DNA of 64,000 bases from NCBI GenBank assembly GCA_027864655.1, contig JAQAZG010000012.1, positions 62,001-126,000 on the forward strand. The letters are read 5' to 3'. The notes beneath the pieces were generated by a model that saw only the letters and a program-made list of their open reading frames with translations, made no database searches and was not told where the DNA came from. The position numbers were made by a program, and so were the translations under genes. Shown here piece by piece: positions 1 to 10,050 of the stretch; within the stretch, counting starts at the first letter, position 1; each line of letters opens with the position of its first letter. The stretch is from Oleispirillum naphthae. Its GTDB lineage: Bacteria > Pseudomonadota > Alphaproteobacteria > Rhodospirillales > Rhodospirillaceae.

Positions 1-507
1 ATCCGCAGGCGGCGTTTCGCGCTGTTCTACAACGAGGTTTCCGCCGCGCTGATCCTGCGCTGCAAGCACGGTGACCGGCCCGAGATCGCGGGCCGCCTCG
101 CCGCGTGGATGGCGCGCGCCGGGGCGGAGCTGCTGGCCGAGGCCGATTTGCTGGTGCCGGTGCCGATCCACTGGACGCGACTCGCCTTTCGCCAATACAA
201 CCAGGCGGCGGAGATCGCCCGCAGCCTCGCCCGCCTCTGCGGCACGCCGTGGGATGCGCGGGCGCTCGCGCGCATCCGCCGCACCCCGCCGCAGGCGCGG
301 CTTCCCGCGCGGGCGCGGCGGCGCAACGTGGCGGGGGCCTTCGCCGCGCGGCCGGGGGCGGCGCTCGCCGGGCGTCGCATCGTGCTGATCGACGACGTGG
401 CGACCACCGGGGCGACCGCCGAGGCCTGCGCGCAGGCGCTGCTCGCCGCGGGCGCGGCCTCGGTGGACCTGTTGTCCGCCGCCGCGGCGGTGCCCGGCGA
501 AACTTGA
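1..507 (+). CDS. comF: ComF family phosphoribosyltransferase-like protein (5' end outside window)
   Basis: The reading frame is open from the first base, so about 168 C-terminal residues are visible and the start lies upstream. The visible part matches ComF: an early FYNEV...LILRCKHGD segment, the VPVPIHW segment, and the PRPP-binding motif IVLIDDVATTGAT near bases 382-420. ComF proteins are type I phosphoribosyltransferase-like proteins linked to DNA uptake in competent bacteria; in non-competent alphaproteobacteria the role is unclear. The N-terminal zinc-binding cysteines usual in the family would be outside the window. The next gene, a glutaredoxin, follows after 56 bases, an arrangement common in alphaproteobacteria. 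Confidence 0.9.
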   Translation: MRRRRFALFYNEVSAALILRCKHGDRPEIAGRLAAWMARAGAELLAEADLLVPVPIHWTRLAFRQYNQAAEIARSLARLCGTPWDARALARIRRTPPQARLPARARRRNVAGAFAARPGAALAGRRIVLIDDVATTGATAEACAQALLAAGAASVDLLSAAAAVPGET

Positions 508-563
508 TTTTTTCGGAAAATCCCCTCACATCGGGGACGGCAAACCCGCAACAGGAGAACCCC

Positions 564-821
564 ATGGCCAAGATCGAGATCTACACCACCAAGGTCTGCC
601 CGTACTGCATGCGCGCCAAGGCGCTGTTCAAGCGCAAGGGCGTGGATTTCTCCGAGATCGACGTGTCCGCCGACGACGCGAAGCTGGAGGCCATGATGGC
701 GCGCGCCGGCGGCCGCCAGACGGTGCCGCAGATCTTCATCGACGGGAAGCACGTCGGCGGCTGCGACGACCTCTACGCGCTCGATTCCAAGGGCGGCCTC
801 GACCCGCTGCTCGCTTCCTGA
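564..821 (+). CDS. grxC: Glutaredoxin 3
   Basis: An 85-residue thioredoxin-fold protein with the dithiol active site CPYC at residues 12-15, followed by the TVPQIFI cis-proline segment and the GGCDDL glutathione-contact segment typical of GrxC. It reduces protein disulfides and glutathione mixed disulfides in the cytoplasm using glutathione. Length matches the family (80-90 residues). The ATG at 564 is preceded by an AGGAG site ending about seven bases upstream. A longer open frame continues upstream through comF in another phase and is not coding. The nitrilase-family gene begins five bases after its stop, so co-transcription is likely. Confidence 0.95.
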   Translation: MAKIEIYTTKVCPYCMRAKALFKRKGVDFSEIDVSADDAKLEAMMARAGGRQTVPQIFIDGKHVGGCDDLYALDSKGGLDPLLAS

Positions 822-826
822 GCGCG

Positions 827-1660
827 ATGAGCGCCTTTTCCGTCGCCTGCCTACAGGTCAACGCGGCCGACGACATGGACGCCAACATCGCCGCCGCGCT
901 CGCGCTTGCCTGCGGCGCGGCGGACGACGGGGCGGACCTCATCCTGATGCCCGAAAACGTGGCGATGATGACCTGGGGCACCGAGGCGATCCGCGCCGCG
1001 GCGCGGGCGGAGGAGGCGCACCCCGCGCTCGCCGCCTTCCGCGCCTTCGCCAAGGCGCGCCGGGTGTGGGTGCACGCCGGCACCCTGGCGGTGCCGTCGC
1101 CCTCCGGCAAGGTGTTCAACCGCACCTATGTGATCGGCCCCGAGGGGCGGATCGCGGCGCGCTACGACAAGCTGCACATGTTCGACGTGGACCTCGGCAA
1201 CGGCGAAAGCTATGCCGAATCCCTCACCTTCGAGCCGGGGTCCGCGCCCGCGGCGGTGGACCTGCCGTGGGGACGGCTCGGGCTTTCGGTGTGCTACGAC
1301 CTGCGTTTCCCCCATCTCTACCGCGCTCTCGCCGTGGCGGGGTGCGATTTTCTGGCGGTGCCCGCGGCCTTCACCCAGGTGACAGGGGCGGCGCATTGGC
1401 ATATCCTGTTACGTGCGCGCGCCATCGAAACCGGGTGCTTCGTCTTTGCGCCCGCGCAGACCGGAACCCACGTCCGGGGGCGCAAGACCTATGGCCACGC
1501 CCTGGTCGTCGCCCCCTGGGGCGAGGTTCTGGCCGACGGCGGGGAGGACGTGGGTTACGTCCTCGCGGATATCGACCCGGCGGCGGTGGATGCGGCGCGT
1601 GGCAAGGTGCCGTCGCTCGCGCACGGGCGCGACCTGACGGACGTGGTGATCGGCGGGTAG
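827..1660 (+). CDS. Carbon-nitrogen hydrolase of the Nit1/Nit2 type
   Basis: A 277-residue nitrilase-superfamily protein with the complete catalytic triad: Glu43 (in LMPEN), Lys115 (in YDKLHMFD) and Cys156 (in SVCYDLRFP). The FDVDL and CYDLRFPHLYRAL segments are those of the Nit branch, whose members hydrolyse the amide of deaminated glutathione or of omega-amides such as alpha-ketoglutaramate. The position directly after glutaredoxin and before a DUF1178 gene is a conserved alphaproteobacterial order and fits a metabolite-repair role in thiol metabolism. The substrate is inferred from family and context, not shown by the sequence. Length is normal. Confidence 0.88.
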   Translation: MSAFSVACLQVNAADDMDANIAAALALACGAADDGADLILMPENVAMMTWGTEAIRAAARAEEAHPALAAFRAFAKARRVWVHAGTLAVPSPSGKVFNRTYVIGPEGRIAARYDKLHMFDVDLGNGESYAESLTFEPGSAPAAVDLPWGRLGLSVCYDLRFPHLYRALAVAGCDFLAVPAAFTQVTGAAHWHILLRARAIETGCFVFAPAQTGTHVRGRKTYGHALVVAPWGEVLADGGEDVGYVLADIDPAAVDAARGKVPSLAHGRDLTDVVIGG

Positions 1661-1662
1661 GG

Positions 1663-2070
1663 ATGATCCGGTTCGCCCTCAAATGCGCCTGCGGGCATCG
1701 CTTCGACTCCTGGTTCCGCGACAACCGGGCGTACGAGGGCTTGTCCGCCGCCGGGCGCATTGCCTGCCCGGCCTGCGGCGGCGGCGAGGTCGCCAAGGCG
1801 CCGATGGCCCCCAGCCTCGCGGCCGCGCGGGAAGAGGGGGCGGATGCCGCCGTGCGCCTGCGCTCCCTGCTGCTCGGCCTGCGCGACACGGTGGAAAGCA
1901 ACTGCGAGGACGTCGGTTCCGCCTTCGCCGAGGAGGCGCGCAAGATCCATTACGGCGAGGCCCCGGCGCGCGGCATTTACGGCGAGGCTTCCGCCGAGGA
2001 GGCTAACGCCTTGGTAGAGGAAGAGATAACTTTTGCGCGTCTGCCGTGGATCTCCCGCGGCGATTCCTAG
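1663..2070 (+). CDS. DUF1178 family protein
   Basis: A 135-residue protein starting two bases after the nitrilase stop, so almost certainly in the same operon. It matches DUF1178: MIRFALKC at the N-terminus, the SWF motif, cysteines at 8, 10, 35 and 38 (two pairs suggesting a zinc ribbon), the KAPMAPSL segment, and near the C-terminus the signatures EEARKIHYGEA and IYGEAS. The family is widespread in alphaproteobacteria and has no established function; the cysteine pairs suggest metal binding. Nothing in the sequence defines a reaction. Confidence 0.88.
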   Translation: MIRFALKCACGHRFDSWFRDNRAYEGLSAAGRIACPACGGGEVAKAPMAPSLAAAREEGADAAVRLRSLLLGLRDTVESNCEDVGSAFAEEARKIHYGEAPARGIYGEASAEEANALVEEEITFARLPWISRGDS

Positions 2071-2209
2071 GCCGCCGTGCCGCTGTATATTGGTTTCTCG
2101 ATCCATCAGTGCATTGGAATGTATAGTCTCATCCCCCTGTCAATTGGCGGCGCGCTTTGCCGTGCCGGTTTTTTGCGCGCTGCGGCGACGGCCGCGCCAT
2201 GAAAGTGTC

Positions 2210-2244
2210 TTGACTTAAGCTTTCCCCCGCATTTTACGACGTAA
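2210..2244 (+). promoter_or_regulatory. Possible promoter and palindrome before the GGDEF/EAL gene
   Basis: In the 268-base gap before the GGDEF/EAL gene, TTGACT (2210-2215) is followed at 16 bases by the weak -10-like TTTTAC (2232-2237). An 11-base perfect palindrome TTACGACGTAA (2234-2244) overlaps that -10. The rest of the gap shows no gene. The -10 match is poor, so this is tentative. Confidence 0.25.
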
Positions 2245-2338
2245 TTATCGTTTTACTCAAAAGTTTCTGTGTTAGACTGCGAGCTTGCCGCTTTTGGACG
2301 AGGGCAATCACTGGCGGTGAGGGGGAGAGACGCACGTC

Positions 2339-4396
2339 ATGCGCTGGGGGAATACCTTCCGCCGCAATTCCATCACCTACCGGCAGGGACGGCTGGTCCT
2401 CTATGCCGTGCTCACCGTCGGCGGCCTGCTGTTCCTCGTCGAGGCCGCTTTTCTCGCCGCGTCGGAGCGGGACGGGCTGGTGACGCGGCAGGCGCAGATC
2501 ATCGCCCTGGCCGAGCGCCCCGCCACCTCCGCCGTCTGGGAATTCAACGACCGCCTCGCCGCGGAGACTCTGGCCGGGGTGATGCGCGCGCCCGACGTGC
2601 AGTCGGCGATGATCGTCCATGCCGACGGCATGCCGTTCGCCGCCGAGGGGCGGCCGCCCGGCTCCGCGCCCTTGTGGAAACGCCTTCTCGGCAAGCTGAT
2701 CGTCGGGCCGCACGAGCGCATCGCCCAGCCGTTGTCGATGCCCGGCCTGGTGCCCGGCCAGAACGGCGACACCATCGGCAGCCTGATCGTGGTGTTCGAC
2801 GTGGCGGCGCAGGCCGACCGCTTCGTCGGCATGCTGTCCGGCGGCCTGGCGCTCACCCTGCTCGGGGTGTTCCTCGTCGTCGCGGTGGTCGCCGTGCTGT
2901 TCGACCGCTTTCTCACCCGGCCGATCCTCTCCATCGCGCGCCAGGTGGACGGCGTGGACGCCGAGGATCCGCACGGCTACATGCTGACGGTGCCGAGGTG
3001 GCACCTGCATTCCGAACTCGGCCTCGCGGTGCAGAAGATCAACGCCATGCTCATCCACCTCGGCAACGCGCAGCACGCGCTGCGCCGCATGGCGACGCGC
3101 GACGCCACCACCAACCTGCCCAACCGCACCCTCACCATCGAGCACCTCGTCGCCATGGCGCGCCGCGCCCAGCCGGGCAGGGTGGCGGCGGTGATGGCGG
3201 TGCTGATGGACCGCCTGGACGAACTCAAGGACCTGATCGGCCACGAGGAGGCCGACGAGATGGCGATGGACATGGCGGTGCGCCTGCTCGACGCGGTGGG
3301 TTCCGAGGCGTTCATCGGCCGCATCGGCGTGGATTCCTTCGCCGTGGTGATCGAGGACCTGGATTCGGTGACCGCCGCGGTGGACTACGCCAACGGCCTC
3401 CTGGAAAGCCTCACCCGCGTCGAATCCGCCGACGAGGTGCGCCCCTCGGTGTGCGTCGGCATCGCGCTTTTCCCCAACGACGGCACCGACGCCGCCGAGC
3501 TTCTGCGCAAGGCGGTGGCCGCCACCGCGGGCGCGCGGCGCAAGGCCAACGAGCGCTGGAACTTCTTCGAGGACGGCCTGGCCGAAGGCGCGCACCGCCG
3601 CCTGCTGCTGGAAAGCCAACTGCATCAGGCGCTGGAGGCGCGCGAATTCGTCCTCTACTTCCAGCCGCAGATGTCGTGTTCCGGCGAGGTGGTGGGGGCG
3701 GAGGCGCTGCTGCGCTGGCGCCGCGACGGCCAGGTGGTGCCGCCCGGCGCGTTCATTCCGGTGGCGGAGGACTGCGGCCTGGTGGTGCCGATCGGCGATT
3801 TCGTGCTGGAGGAGGCCTGCCGCGCCTCGGCGCTGTTGCGCGCCGCGGGGGCGAACATGACGATTGCGGTCAACGTCTCGCCGCAGCAGCTCGCCGATCC
3901 CGGCTTCGTCGCCCGCGTCGGCGAGACGCTGGCGCGCCACGGCGTGGCGCCGGACCGCCTGGAGATCGAGATCACCGAATACACCCTGGCGATGGAGCGC
4001 GGCGCGCTCGCCGACCGGGTGCGCGCCCTGCGCGACCACGGCATCCGCATCGCGCTCGACGACTTCGGCACCGGGTATTCGTCGCTCTCCTACCTGCGCC
4101 GCTTCCCGGTGGACGTGCTGAAGATCGACCGCAGCTTCGTCTCCGACGTGCCGAACGACGTGGCGGTGCCGTCCACCATTCTCACCCTGGCGCAGCGCCT
4201 GGGAATGAACTGCGTGGCCGAGGGCATCGAGACCGAGGCGCAACGCGACTGGATGGTCGCCAACGGCTGCACCACGTTGCAGGGCTACCTGTTCGCCAAG
4301 CCGATGCCGTTCGACGACTTCATGGCGCGCTACGGCCGCCGCACCACCGGCAAGATCCTAAGGCTTCGCCGCGAAGGCCATATAGTTGACGGATAG
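2339..4396 (+). CDS. Membrane-bound protein with degenerate GGDEF and intact EAL domain
   Basis: A 685-residue predicted cyclic-di-GMP phosphodiesterase. Transmembrane segments lie at about 18-40 and 167-190, enclosing a periplasmic sensor of roughly 125 residues without a recognised fold. A HAMP-like stretch follows. The GGDEF domain (about 245-405) is degenerate: the signature reads GVDSF (330-334), so cyclase activity is unlikely. The EAL domain keeps EAL (455-457), [31 protein letters not shown] and LQGYLF, the residues associated with metal binding and c-di-GMP hydrolysis. GGGGGAG stands before the ATG. The last 39 bases overlap the convergent ubiG tail. The sensed signal is unknown. Confidence 0.9.
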   Translation: MRWGNTFRRNSITYRQGRLVLYAVLTVGGLLFLVEAAFLAASERDGLVTRQAQIIALAERPATSAVWEFNDRLAAETLAGVMRAPDVQSAMIVHADGMPFAAEGRPPGSAPLWKRLLGKLIVGPHERIAQPLSMPGLVPGQNGDTIGSLIVVFDVAAQADRFVGMLSGGLALTLLGVFLVVAVVAVLFDRFLTRPILSIARQVDGVDAEDPHGYMLTVPRWHLHSELGLAVQKINAMLIHLGNAQHALRRMATRDATTNLPNRTLTIEHLVAMARRAQPGRVAAVMAVLMDRLDELKDLIGHEEADEMAMDMAVRLLDAVGSEAFIGRIGVDSFAVVIEDLDSVTAAVDYANGLLESLTRVESADEVRPSVCVGIALFPNDGTDAAELLRKAVAATAGARRKANERWNFFEDGLAEGAHRRLLLESQLHQALEAREFVLYFQPQMSCSGEVVGAEALLRWRRDGQVVPPGAFIPVAEDCGLVVPIGDFVLEEACRASALLRAAGANMTIAVNVSPQQLADPGFVARVGETLARHGVAPDRLEIEITEYTLAMERGALADRVRALRDHGIRIALDDFGTGYSSLSYLRRFPVDVLKIDRSFVSDVPNDVAVPSTILTLAQRLGMNCVAEGIETEAQRDWMVANGCTTLQGYLFAKPMPFDDFMARYGRRTTGKILRLRREGHIVDG

Positions 4397-5128
4397 GTCG
4401 CCGCCTTCCCTCCAGGAATCGGAAAGCGGGGCGTAGGTGAGGCCGGTGAAGCGCGGCGGGCTCATCCCGGCGCGTTCGAGGTCGCGGGCGATCTCCGAGG
4501 GTTTCACGAAGTCGCGCCAGTCGTGGGTGCCCGCGGGCAGCCAGCGCACGATGTATTCCGCGCCGATCTTGGCGAGCACCAGGCTCTTCATCGTGCGGTT
4601 GAGGGTGGCGAGCGCCATCAGGCCGCCCTTTTTCAGCGGCGCGGCGGCGGCGGAGAGGAAGAGCGGCCGGTCGGCGACGTGCTCCACCACTTCGAGCGCC
4701 AGCACCGCGTCGAAGCGCCCGGTCTCCGCGGCGAGGTCCTCGGGCAGGGCGACGCGGTAGTCGATGGACAGACGCATGCGCTCCGCATGGTTGGCCGCGG
4801 TCTTGACGTTCTTTTCCGAGGCGTCCACGCCGGTCACCGCAAAGCCCAGCCGCGCCATCGGTTCGGCGATCAGGCCGCCGCCGCAGCCGACATCGAGCAG
4901 GCTGAGCCCTTCGAACGGCCGCTCGAGCGCCGCATCGCGCCCGAAGTGCGCGGCCAGCCGCTCCCTGAGAATCGCGATGCGCACCGGGTTGAAGCGGTGC
5001 AGCGGGCGGAAGGGCCCTTCGAGCGCCCACCAGGTATCCGCCAGGGCCGTGAACTTGGCGATCTCGGCGGGGTCGGCGGAGCCGTGCGCGGCGGCTTCGC
5101 GCGCCGCCGGTTTTGCGGATTTGCTCAT
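4358..5128 (-). CDS. ubiG: Ubiquinone biosynthesis O-methyltransferase
   Basis: A 256-residue class I SAM methyltransferase catalysing both O-methylations of ubiquinone synthesis. Family signatures are [19 protein letters not shown] near the N-terminus, the SAM-binding motif [26 protein letters not shown], and the C-terminal [13 protein letters not shown]. The start at 5128 (MSKSAKP) has AAGGG upstream; a much longer open frame through the opposite strand of lysC (to 6457) is not coding. It is divergent from lysC across a 138-base gap, an arrangement common in alphaproteobacteria. Confidence 0.95.
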   Translation of the reverse strand: MSKSAKPAAREAAAHGSADPAEIAKFTALADTWWALEGPFRPLHRFNPVRIAILRERLAAHFGRDAALERPFEGLSLLDVGCGGGLIAEPMARLGFAVTGVDASEKNVKTAANHAERMRLSIDYRVALPEDLAAETGRFDAVLALEVVEHVADRPLFLSAAAAPLKKGGLMALATLNRTMKSLVLAKIGAEYIVRWLPAGTHDWRDFVKPSEIARDLERAGMSPPRFTGLTYAPLSDSWREGGDLSVNYMAFAAKP

Positions 5129-5160
5129 GTCTGTGCCCTTGCCTAAAAGGATAAGGACCG

Positions 5161-5189
5161 AGTATGTATAGCTGCCGGTCGTCAGGCAA
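5161..5189 (-). promoter_or_regulatory. Predicted ubiG promoter
   Basis: On the minus strand, TTGCCT (5189-5184) and CATACT (5166-5161) are separated by 17 bases and sit about 35-60 bases upstream of the ubiG start. Both hexamers match sigma-70 consensus at four of six positions, normal for G+C-rich alphaproteobacteria. This is a pattern match only. Confidence 0.35.
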
Positions 5190-5266
5190 CTCGTTACGAA
5201 AGACTTTTTTTGGGAAACCCGGCCGTGCGGCGGCGCGCGCCTCCCGGCAATCAGAGATACCGTGTC

Positions 5267-6484
5267 ATGGCCCGTATTGTCCAAAAGTTCGGCGGAACCT
5301 CGGTCGCGAATATGGAGCGTATTCGCAACGTCGCCCGCCTGGTGAAAAAAGAAGTGGATGCCGGAAACCAGGTGGCGGTGGTGCTCTCCGCCATGTCCGG
5401 CGTGACCAACCAGTTGGTCGCCTACTGTCAGGAGGCGGCGCCGCTGTTCGATCAGGGCGAATACGACGCGGTGGTTTCCACCGGCGAGCAGGTGACCGTC
5501 GGCCTTCTGTCGATCATCCTGCAATCCATGGGGATTTCCGCGCGGTCCTGGTGCGGCTGGCAGATTCCGATCCATACCGACGACGCCCACGGCAAGGCGC
5601 GCATCGTCGATATCGAGACCGACGAACTGTTGTCCCGCATGGCGGCGGGCGAGGTGCCGGTGGTCGCGGGCTTCCAGGGCATCGGCGAGGACGGGCGCAT
5701 CACCACGCTGGGGCGCGGTGGCTCCGACACTTCGGCGGTGGCGCTGGCTGCGGCGCTGGGCGCCGACCGCTGCGACATCTACACCGACGTGGACGGGGTC
5801 TACACCACCGACCCCCGGATCGTCCCCAAGGCGCGCAAGCTGCCGCGCGTCACCTACGAGGAAATGCTGGAAATGGCGTCCCTGGGCGCGAAGGTCCTGC
5901 AGACCCGCTCGGTCGAGATGGCGATGAAATATCGCGTCAACCTGCAGGTCCTGTCGAGCTTCGAGGACATCCCCGGAACCCTGGTTTGCGACGAGGAAGA
6001 CATCGTGGAAAAGGAAGTTGTCAGCGGCATCGCCTACAGCCGGGATGAGGCGAAGGTGACCCTGCAGGGGGTCAAGGACCACCCCGGCATCGCGGCGGCC
6101 ATCTTCGGCCCGCTCGCGGACTCCAACATCAACGTCGATATGATCGTGCAGAACGTCTCGGCGGAGGGCCATACCGACCTCACCTTCACCGTGCCGCGCA
6201 CCGACCTGTTGCGCGCGCTCAAGGTGCTGGAGGAAGTCAAGAAGACCGTCGGTTTCCGCGATCTCTCCCACAGCGACACGGTGGTGAAGATCTCCGTCAT
6301 CGGCGTGGGCATGCGCACCCACGCGGGCGTGGCGCAGAAGATGTTTTCCGCCCTCGCCGAGCGCGGCATCAACATCCTGGTGATCAGCACTTCGGAGATC
6401 AAGGTGAGCGTCCTCATCGAGGAGGAATACACCGAGTTGGCGTTGCGCGCCCTGCACACGGCCTACGGTCTGGACGCGCGGTAA
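5267..6484 (+). CDS. lysC: Aspartate kinase
   Basis: A 405-residue aspartokinase phosphorylating L-aspartate, the entry step to lysine/diaminopimelate, threonine and methionine. The N-terminal KFGGTSVA nucleotide motif starts at residue 6, followed by STGEQV and the [12 protein letters not shown] substrate loop. The C-terminal third holds two ACT domains ([18 protein letters not shown] and [16 protein letters not shown]), so feedback inhibition by lysine and/or threonine is expected. An in-frame ATG at 5210 would add 19 residues; the start at 5267 ([10 protein letters not shown]) matches the family. The nitronate-monooxygenase-like gene and ptsP follow closely on the same strand. Confidence 0.96.
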   Translation: MARIVQKFGGTSVANMERIRNVARLVKKEVDAGNQVAVVLSAMSGVTNQLVAYCQEAAPLFDQGEYDAVVSTGEQVTVGLLSIILQSMGISARSWCGWQIPIHTDDAHGKARIVDIETDELLSRMAAGEVPVVAGFQGIGEDGRITTLGRGGSDTSAVALAAALGADRCDIYTDVDGVYTTDPRIVPKARKLPRVTYEEMLEMASLGAKVLQTRSVEMAMKYRVNLQVLSSFEDIPGTLVCDEEDIVEKEVVSGIAYSRDEAKVTLQGVKDHPGIAAAIFGPLADSNINVDMIVQNVSAEGHTDLTFTVPRTDLLRALKVLEEVKKTVGFRDLSHSDTVVKISVIGVGMRTHAGVAQKMFSALAERGINILVISTSEIKVSVLIEEEYTELALRALHTAYGLDAR

Positions 6485-6536
6485 GCAGGGCCCGGCCGTG
6501 CGCCGGGCGGTAACGAGTTGGGAGCGACCGGCCGCG

Positions 6537-7604
6537 ATGAGCAGGACTCGGCAAGCGTATCAGGATCTGGACCGTCTGTGGCGTCGTGGGCGGGAGTTTT
6601 TGGGGTGCGAGTGCGCCGTTCTCGGCGGAGCGATGTCCTGGGTGTCCGAACGCCATCTGGTGGCGGCGATCTCCAATGCCGGGGGCTTCGGCGTGATCGC
6701 CTGCGGCTCGATGCCGCCGGACCTCCTCGCCGCCGAGATCGAGGGCGCCAAGGCGCTGACCGATAAGCCTTTCGGCGTCAACCTCATCACCATGCATCCG
6801 CAGCTCGACGACCTCATCGACGTGTGCGGCGCGGCCGGGGTCGGCCACGTGGTGCTGGCGGGCGGCCTGCCCACCTCCGCGGCGATCAAGCGCGCCAAGG
6901 ACTTCGGGGCCAAGGTGATCTGCTTCGCGCCCGCCCCGGTGCTGGCCAAGAAGCTGCTGCGCGCCGGGGCCGACGCCCTGGTGATCGAGGGAGCGGAGGC
7001 GGGCGGCCACATCGGCCCGGTCTCCACCTCGGTGCTGGCGCAGGAAATCCTGCCGGAGATGGGCGACAAGGTGCCGGTGTTCGTCGCGGGCGGCATCGGC
7101 CGCGGCGAGGCGATGCTCTCCTACCTGGAAATGGGCGCCGCCGGGGTGCAGCTCGGCACCCGCTTCGTCTGTGCCCACGAGTGCATCGCGCATCCGAAGT
7201 TCAAGCAGGCGTTCATCCGCGCCTCGGCGCGCGACGCCGTGGTCTCGGTGCAGATCGACCCGCAGTTCCCGGTGATTCCGGTGCGCGCCATTTCCAACGC
7301 CGGGACCGAGCGGTTCATGGAGGTGCAGCGCTCGGTGATCGAGAAGTTCCACCGCGGCGAAATGGACCAGAAGGCGGCGCAGCTCGAAATCGAGCACTTC
7401 TGGGCCGGCGCGCTGCGCCGCGCGGTGATCGACGGCGACGTGGAGAACGGCTCGCTGATGGCCGGGCAGAGCGTCGGCATGGTGACGGCGGAACAGAGCG
7501 CGCGGGAGATCATCGACGACATCATCGCCCAGGCATTGGATGCACTCGACGCGCGGAGGACGCACGTCGCCGCAATGCCCGGGGAAATCCAGGGCGCGCT
7601 CTGA
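6537..7604 (+). CDS. Nitronate monooxygenase / 2-nitropropane dioxygenase family flavoprotein
   Basis: A 355-residue TIM-barrel FMN protein. The segments [56 protein letters not shown] and GVQLGTRF are typical of nitronate monooxygenases and FabK-like enoyl reductases: EAGGH carries the putative catalytic histidine and AGGI..G binds FMN phosphate. Such enzymes oxidise alkyl nitronates such as propionate-3-nitronate. An in-frame upstream start at 6498 is possible, but GGAG at 6521 favours ATG 6537. The stop overlaps the ptsP start by one base (TGATG), indicating translational coupling. The physiological substrate is not evident. Confidence 0.85.
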   Translation: MSRTRQAYQDLDRLWRRGREFLGCECAVLGGAMSWVSERHLVAAISNAGGFGVIACGSMPPDLLAAEIEGAKALTDKPFGVNLITMHPQLDDLIDVCGAAGVGHVVLAGGLPTSAAIKRAKDFGAKVICFAPAPVLAKKLLRAGADALVIEGAEAGGHIGPVSTSVLAQEILPEMGDKVPVFVAGGIGRGEAMLSYLEMGAAGVQLGTRFVCAHECIAHPKFKQAFIRASARDAVVSVQIDPQFPVIPVRAISNAGTERFMEVQRSVIEKFHRGEMDQKAAQLEIEHFWAGALRRAVIDGDVENGSLMAGQSVGMVTAEQSAREIIDDIIAQALDALDARRTHVAAMPGEIQGAL

Positions 7605-9868
7605 TGCCGGGGGATGCCGCCGCGGTGTCGCGCCGCCTTCTCGGGCGTATCCGTGAGGCGATGGCGCAACCGGGCCTCCCCGAGGACCGGTTGCAGGTCA
7701 TCGTGCGGATCATCGCCGAGGAGATGCAGGCGGCGGTGTGCTCCTGCTATGTGATGCGCGCGGGCGAGGTGCTGGAACTGTTCGCCACCCAGGGCCTGCG
7801 CCCCACCGCGGTGCACATGACGCGCCTGCGCGTCGGCGAGGGCCTGGTCGGCTTCATCGCCGCGCACCCGCGGCCGCTCGCGCTGTCCGACGCGTGGAGC
7901 CACCCCAACTTCGCCTACCGCCCGGAAACCGGCGAGGAGCCCTACCGCTCGTTCCTCGGCGTGCCGATCGTGCGCATCGCCCGCGTCGCCGGCGTCCTGG
8001 TGGTGCAGACCACGGAGAGCCGTGCCTTCGCCCCGGAGGAGGTGGAAGCGCTCGAAACCGTGGCGATGGTGCTCGCCGAACTCCTGACCACGGGCAACCT
8101 GATCGACCGGCGGGAGCAGATTCCGGTGGACGGCACCGCCCTGGTGCCGCTGCGCATCAACGGGCTGAAGCTCTCCGCGGGCCTCGGCGTCGGCGCGGCC
8201 TACCTGCACCGCAAGGTCCCCTTCATCACCCATCTGGTCAGCGAGGACCCGGAGCAGGAGGCGAAGCGCTTCGAGGAGGCGCTCGGGCGCATGCATATCG
8301 CGCTCGACGAGATGCTCGCCGCCGAGGAGATCGGCAAGAGCGAGTACCGCGACATTCTGGAAGCCTACCGCATGTTCGCCGCCGACCGCGGCTGGATCGA
8401 GCGCATCCGCGACCACATCCGCGGCGGCCTCTCCGCCGAGGCGGCGGTGCAGCGCGCCCAGGAGGAAAACCGCGTCCGCATGCAGCAGGTCACCGACCCT
8501 TACCTGCGCGAGCGCCTCTACGACCTCGAAGACCTCACCGACCGCCTGATGCTGCACCTCATGGGCCAGGACAGCGCGGAGCGCAAGATTCTGCCGCCGC
8601 ACGCCATTCTGGTGGCGCGCACCCTCGGCCCCGCCGACCTCCTCGACTACGACATGAGCCGCATCCACGGCGTGGTGCTGGAGGAAGGTTCGCCCTCGAT
8701 GCACGTCGCGATCATCGCGCGCGCGCTCAATATCCCGATGGTCGCCCGCGTTCCCGCCATCCTCGGCAAGATCGGGGCGGGGGACCCGGTGATCGTCGAT
8801 GGCGACAACGGCAGCGTGTTCATCCGCCCGAGCGAGGACCTCACCGCCTCCTTCATCTCCACGGTGCGGATGCGCCGCGAGAAGCAGAAGGCCTTCGCGG
8901 TGCTGCGCGACCTGCCCGCGGTCTCCCGGGACGGGGTGCGAATCGAACTCCTGATGAACGCGGGCCTTCTCGCCGACATGCCGATTCTCGACCAGGTGAA
9001 CGCCGACGGCATCGGCCTCTACCGCACCGAGCTGCCGTTCATGGCGCACGCCGAAACCCCGGACGTGGAGGTGCAGACCGCGCTCTACCGCGCGGTGATC
9101 GACCAGTCGGGCGGGCGGCCGGTGTGCTTCCGCACCCTCGACGTCGGCGGCGACAAGATGCTGCCCTACTGGCAGAGCACCGGCGAGGAGAACCCGGCGA
9201 TGGGCTGGCGTTCGATCCGCATCACCCTGGACCACCCGGCGATCATGCGCCACCAGTTGCGCGCGCTGATCCGCGCCTGCGAGGGGCGGCCGCTCTCGGT
9301 GATGTTCCCGATGGTCGCCGAGGTGGCGGAATTCGACGCGGCGAAGCGCATTCTCGACCTCGAAATGGACCGCGCGGCGCGGCGCGGCGAGCCGTTGCCG
9401 GAGCGCCTTTCCGTCGGCTGCATGCTGGAGGTGCCATCCCTGGTGTTCCAGCTGCCGCAGATGCTGAAGCGGGTGGACTTCCTCTCCGTCGGCTCCAACG
9501 ACCTCGCGCAGTTCCTGTTCGCGCGCGACCGCGGCAACCAGCGCATCGCCGAACGCTACGACCTCTTGTCGCCGCCGTTCCTCAGCCTGCTCGACCGCAT
9601 TATCGCCGCCTGCGATGCGGCAGGAGTGCCGTGCTCGCTGTGCGGCGAGATGGCGGCCAGCCCGCTCGACAGCATGGCGCTGGTCGGGCTCGGCTTCCGC
9701 CGCCTTTCGGTGACCGGCCCGGCGGTGGGGCCGGTCAAGGCGATGATTCGCAGCATGAACGTCGGCGACACCGAGCGGGTGGTGAAGAAGCTGTTGCAGT
9801 CTCCCGCCCATAGTCTGCGGTCGAGCCTCGCCAATTATGCTCTCGATCACGCCGTGCAAATCGCCTGA
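7604..9868 (+). CDS. ptsP: Phosphoenolpyruvate--protein phosphotransferase, nitrogen PTS (EI-Ntr)
   Basis: A 754-residue EI-Ntr enzyme that takes phosphate from phosphoenolpyruvate and passes it to NPr, feeding the regulatory nitrogen PTS. Order: N-terminal GAF domain (about 1-165), the HPr-interacting and phosphohistidine domain, with the acceptor His367 in the segment SPSMHVAIIAR, and a C-terminal TIM-barrel PEP-binding domain (GIGLYRTE, FRTLDVGGDK, SVGSNDLAQFLFARDR). The residue before the active histidine is Met where Ser/Thr is usual. GAF domains of this family can sense glutamine. Translation is coupled to the upstream flavoprotein. No ptsH or ptsN lies in the window. Confidence 0.95.
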   Translation: MPGDAAAVSRRLLGRIREAMAQPGLPEDRLQVIVRIIAEEMQAAVCSCYVMRAGEVLELFATQGLRPTAVHMTRLRVGEGLVGFIAAHPRPLALSDAWSHPNFAYRPETGEEPYRSFLGVPIVRIARVAGVLVVQTTESRAFAPEEVEALETVAMVLAELLTTGNLIDRREQIPVDGTALVPLRINGLKLSAGLGVGAAYLHRKVPFITHLVSEDPEQEAKRFEEALGRMHIALDEMLAAEEIGKSEYRDILEAYRMFAADRGWIERIRDHIRGGLSAEAAVQRAQEENRVRMQQVTDPYLRERLYDLEDLTDRLMLHLMGQDSAERKILPPHAILVARTLGPADLLDYDMSRIHGVVLEEGSPSMHVAIIARALNIPMVARVPAILGKIGAGDPVIVDGDNGSVFIRPSEDLTASFISTVRMRREKQKAFAVLRDLPAVSRDGVRIELLMNAGLLADMPILDQVNADGIGLYRTELPFMAHAETPDVEVQTALYRAVIDQSGGRPVCFRTLDVGGDKMLPYWQSTGEENPAMGWRSIRITLDHPAIMRHQLRALIRACEGRPLSVMFPMVAEVAEFDAAKRILDLEMDRAARRGEPLPERLSVGCMLEVPSLVFQLPQMLKRVDFLSVGSNDLAQFLFARDRGNQRIAERYDLLSPPFLSLLDRIIAACDAAGVPCSLCGEMAASPLDSMALVGLGFRRLSVTGPAVGPVKAMIRSMNVGDTERVVKKLLQSPAHSLRSSLANYALDHAVQIA

Positions 9869-10050
9869 TCCCGCCGATTTTTCAATGCGTTCCAGAGAAT
9901 GACGGGGTGCCGGAAGGGGTTTCGGGCATTGCAAGGCGGGTGGGTTCCGGACATACTGTGGGTCGCCGACGGTGCGACAGAACGCCGCGGCGCGCTTGCG
10001 CATGGGCGCAAGACCATGGGGGAAACCGGACCGGCGAAGGAAGATAGTCT

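Noticed and set aside
4358..6457. A 699-residue open frame fusing UbiG to a long N-terminal extension
   Set aside because: The extension is antisense to lysC and has no family resemblance; UbiG homologues start at the ATG at 5128.
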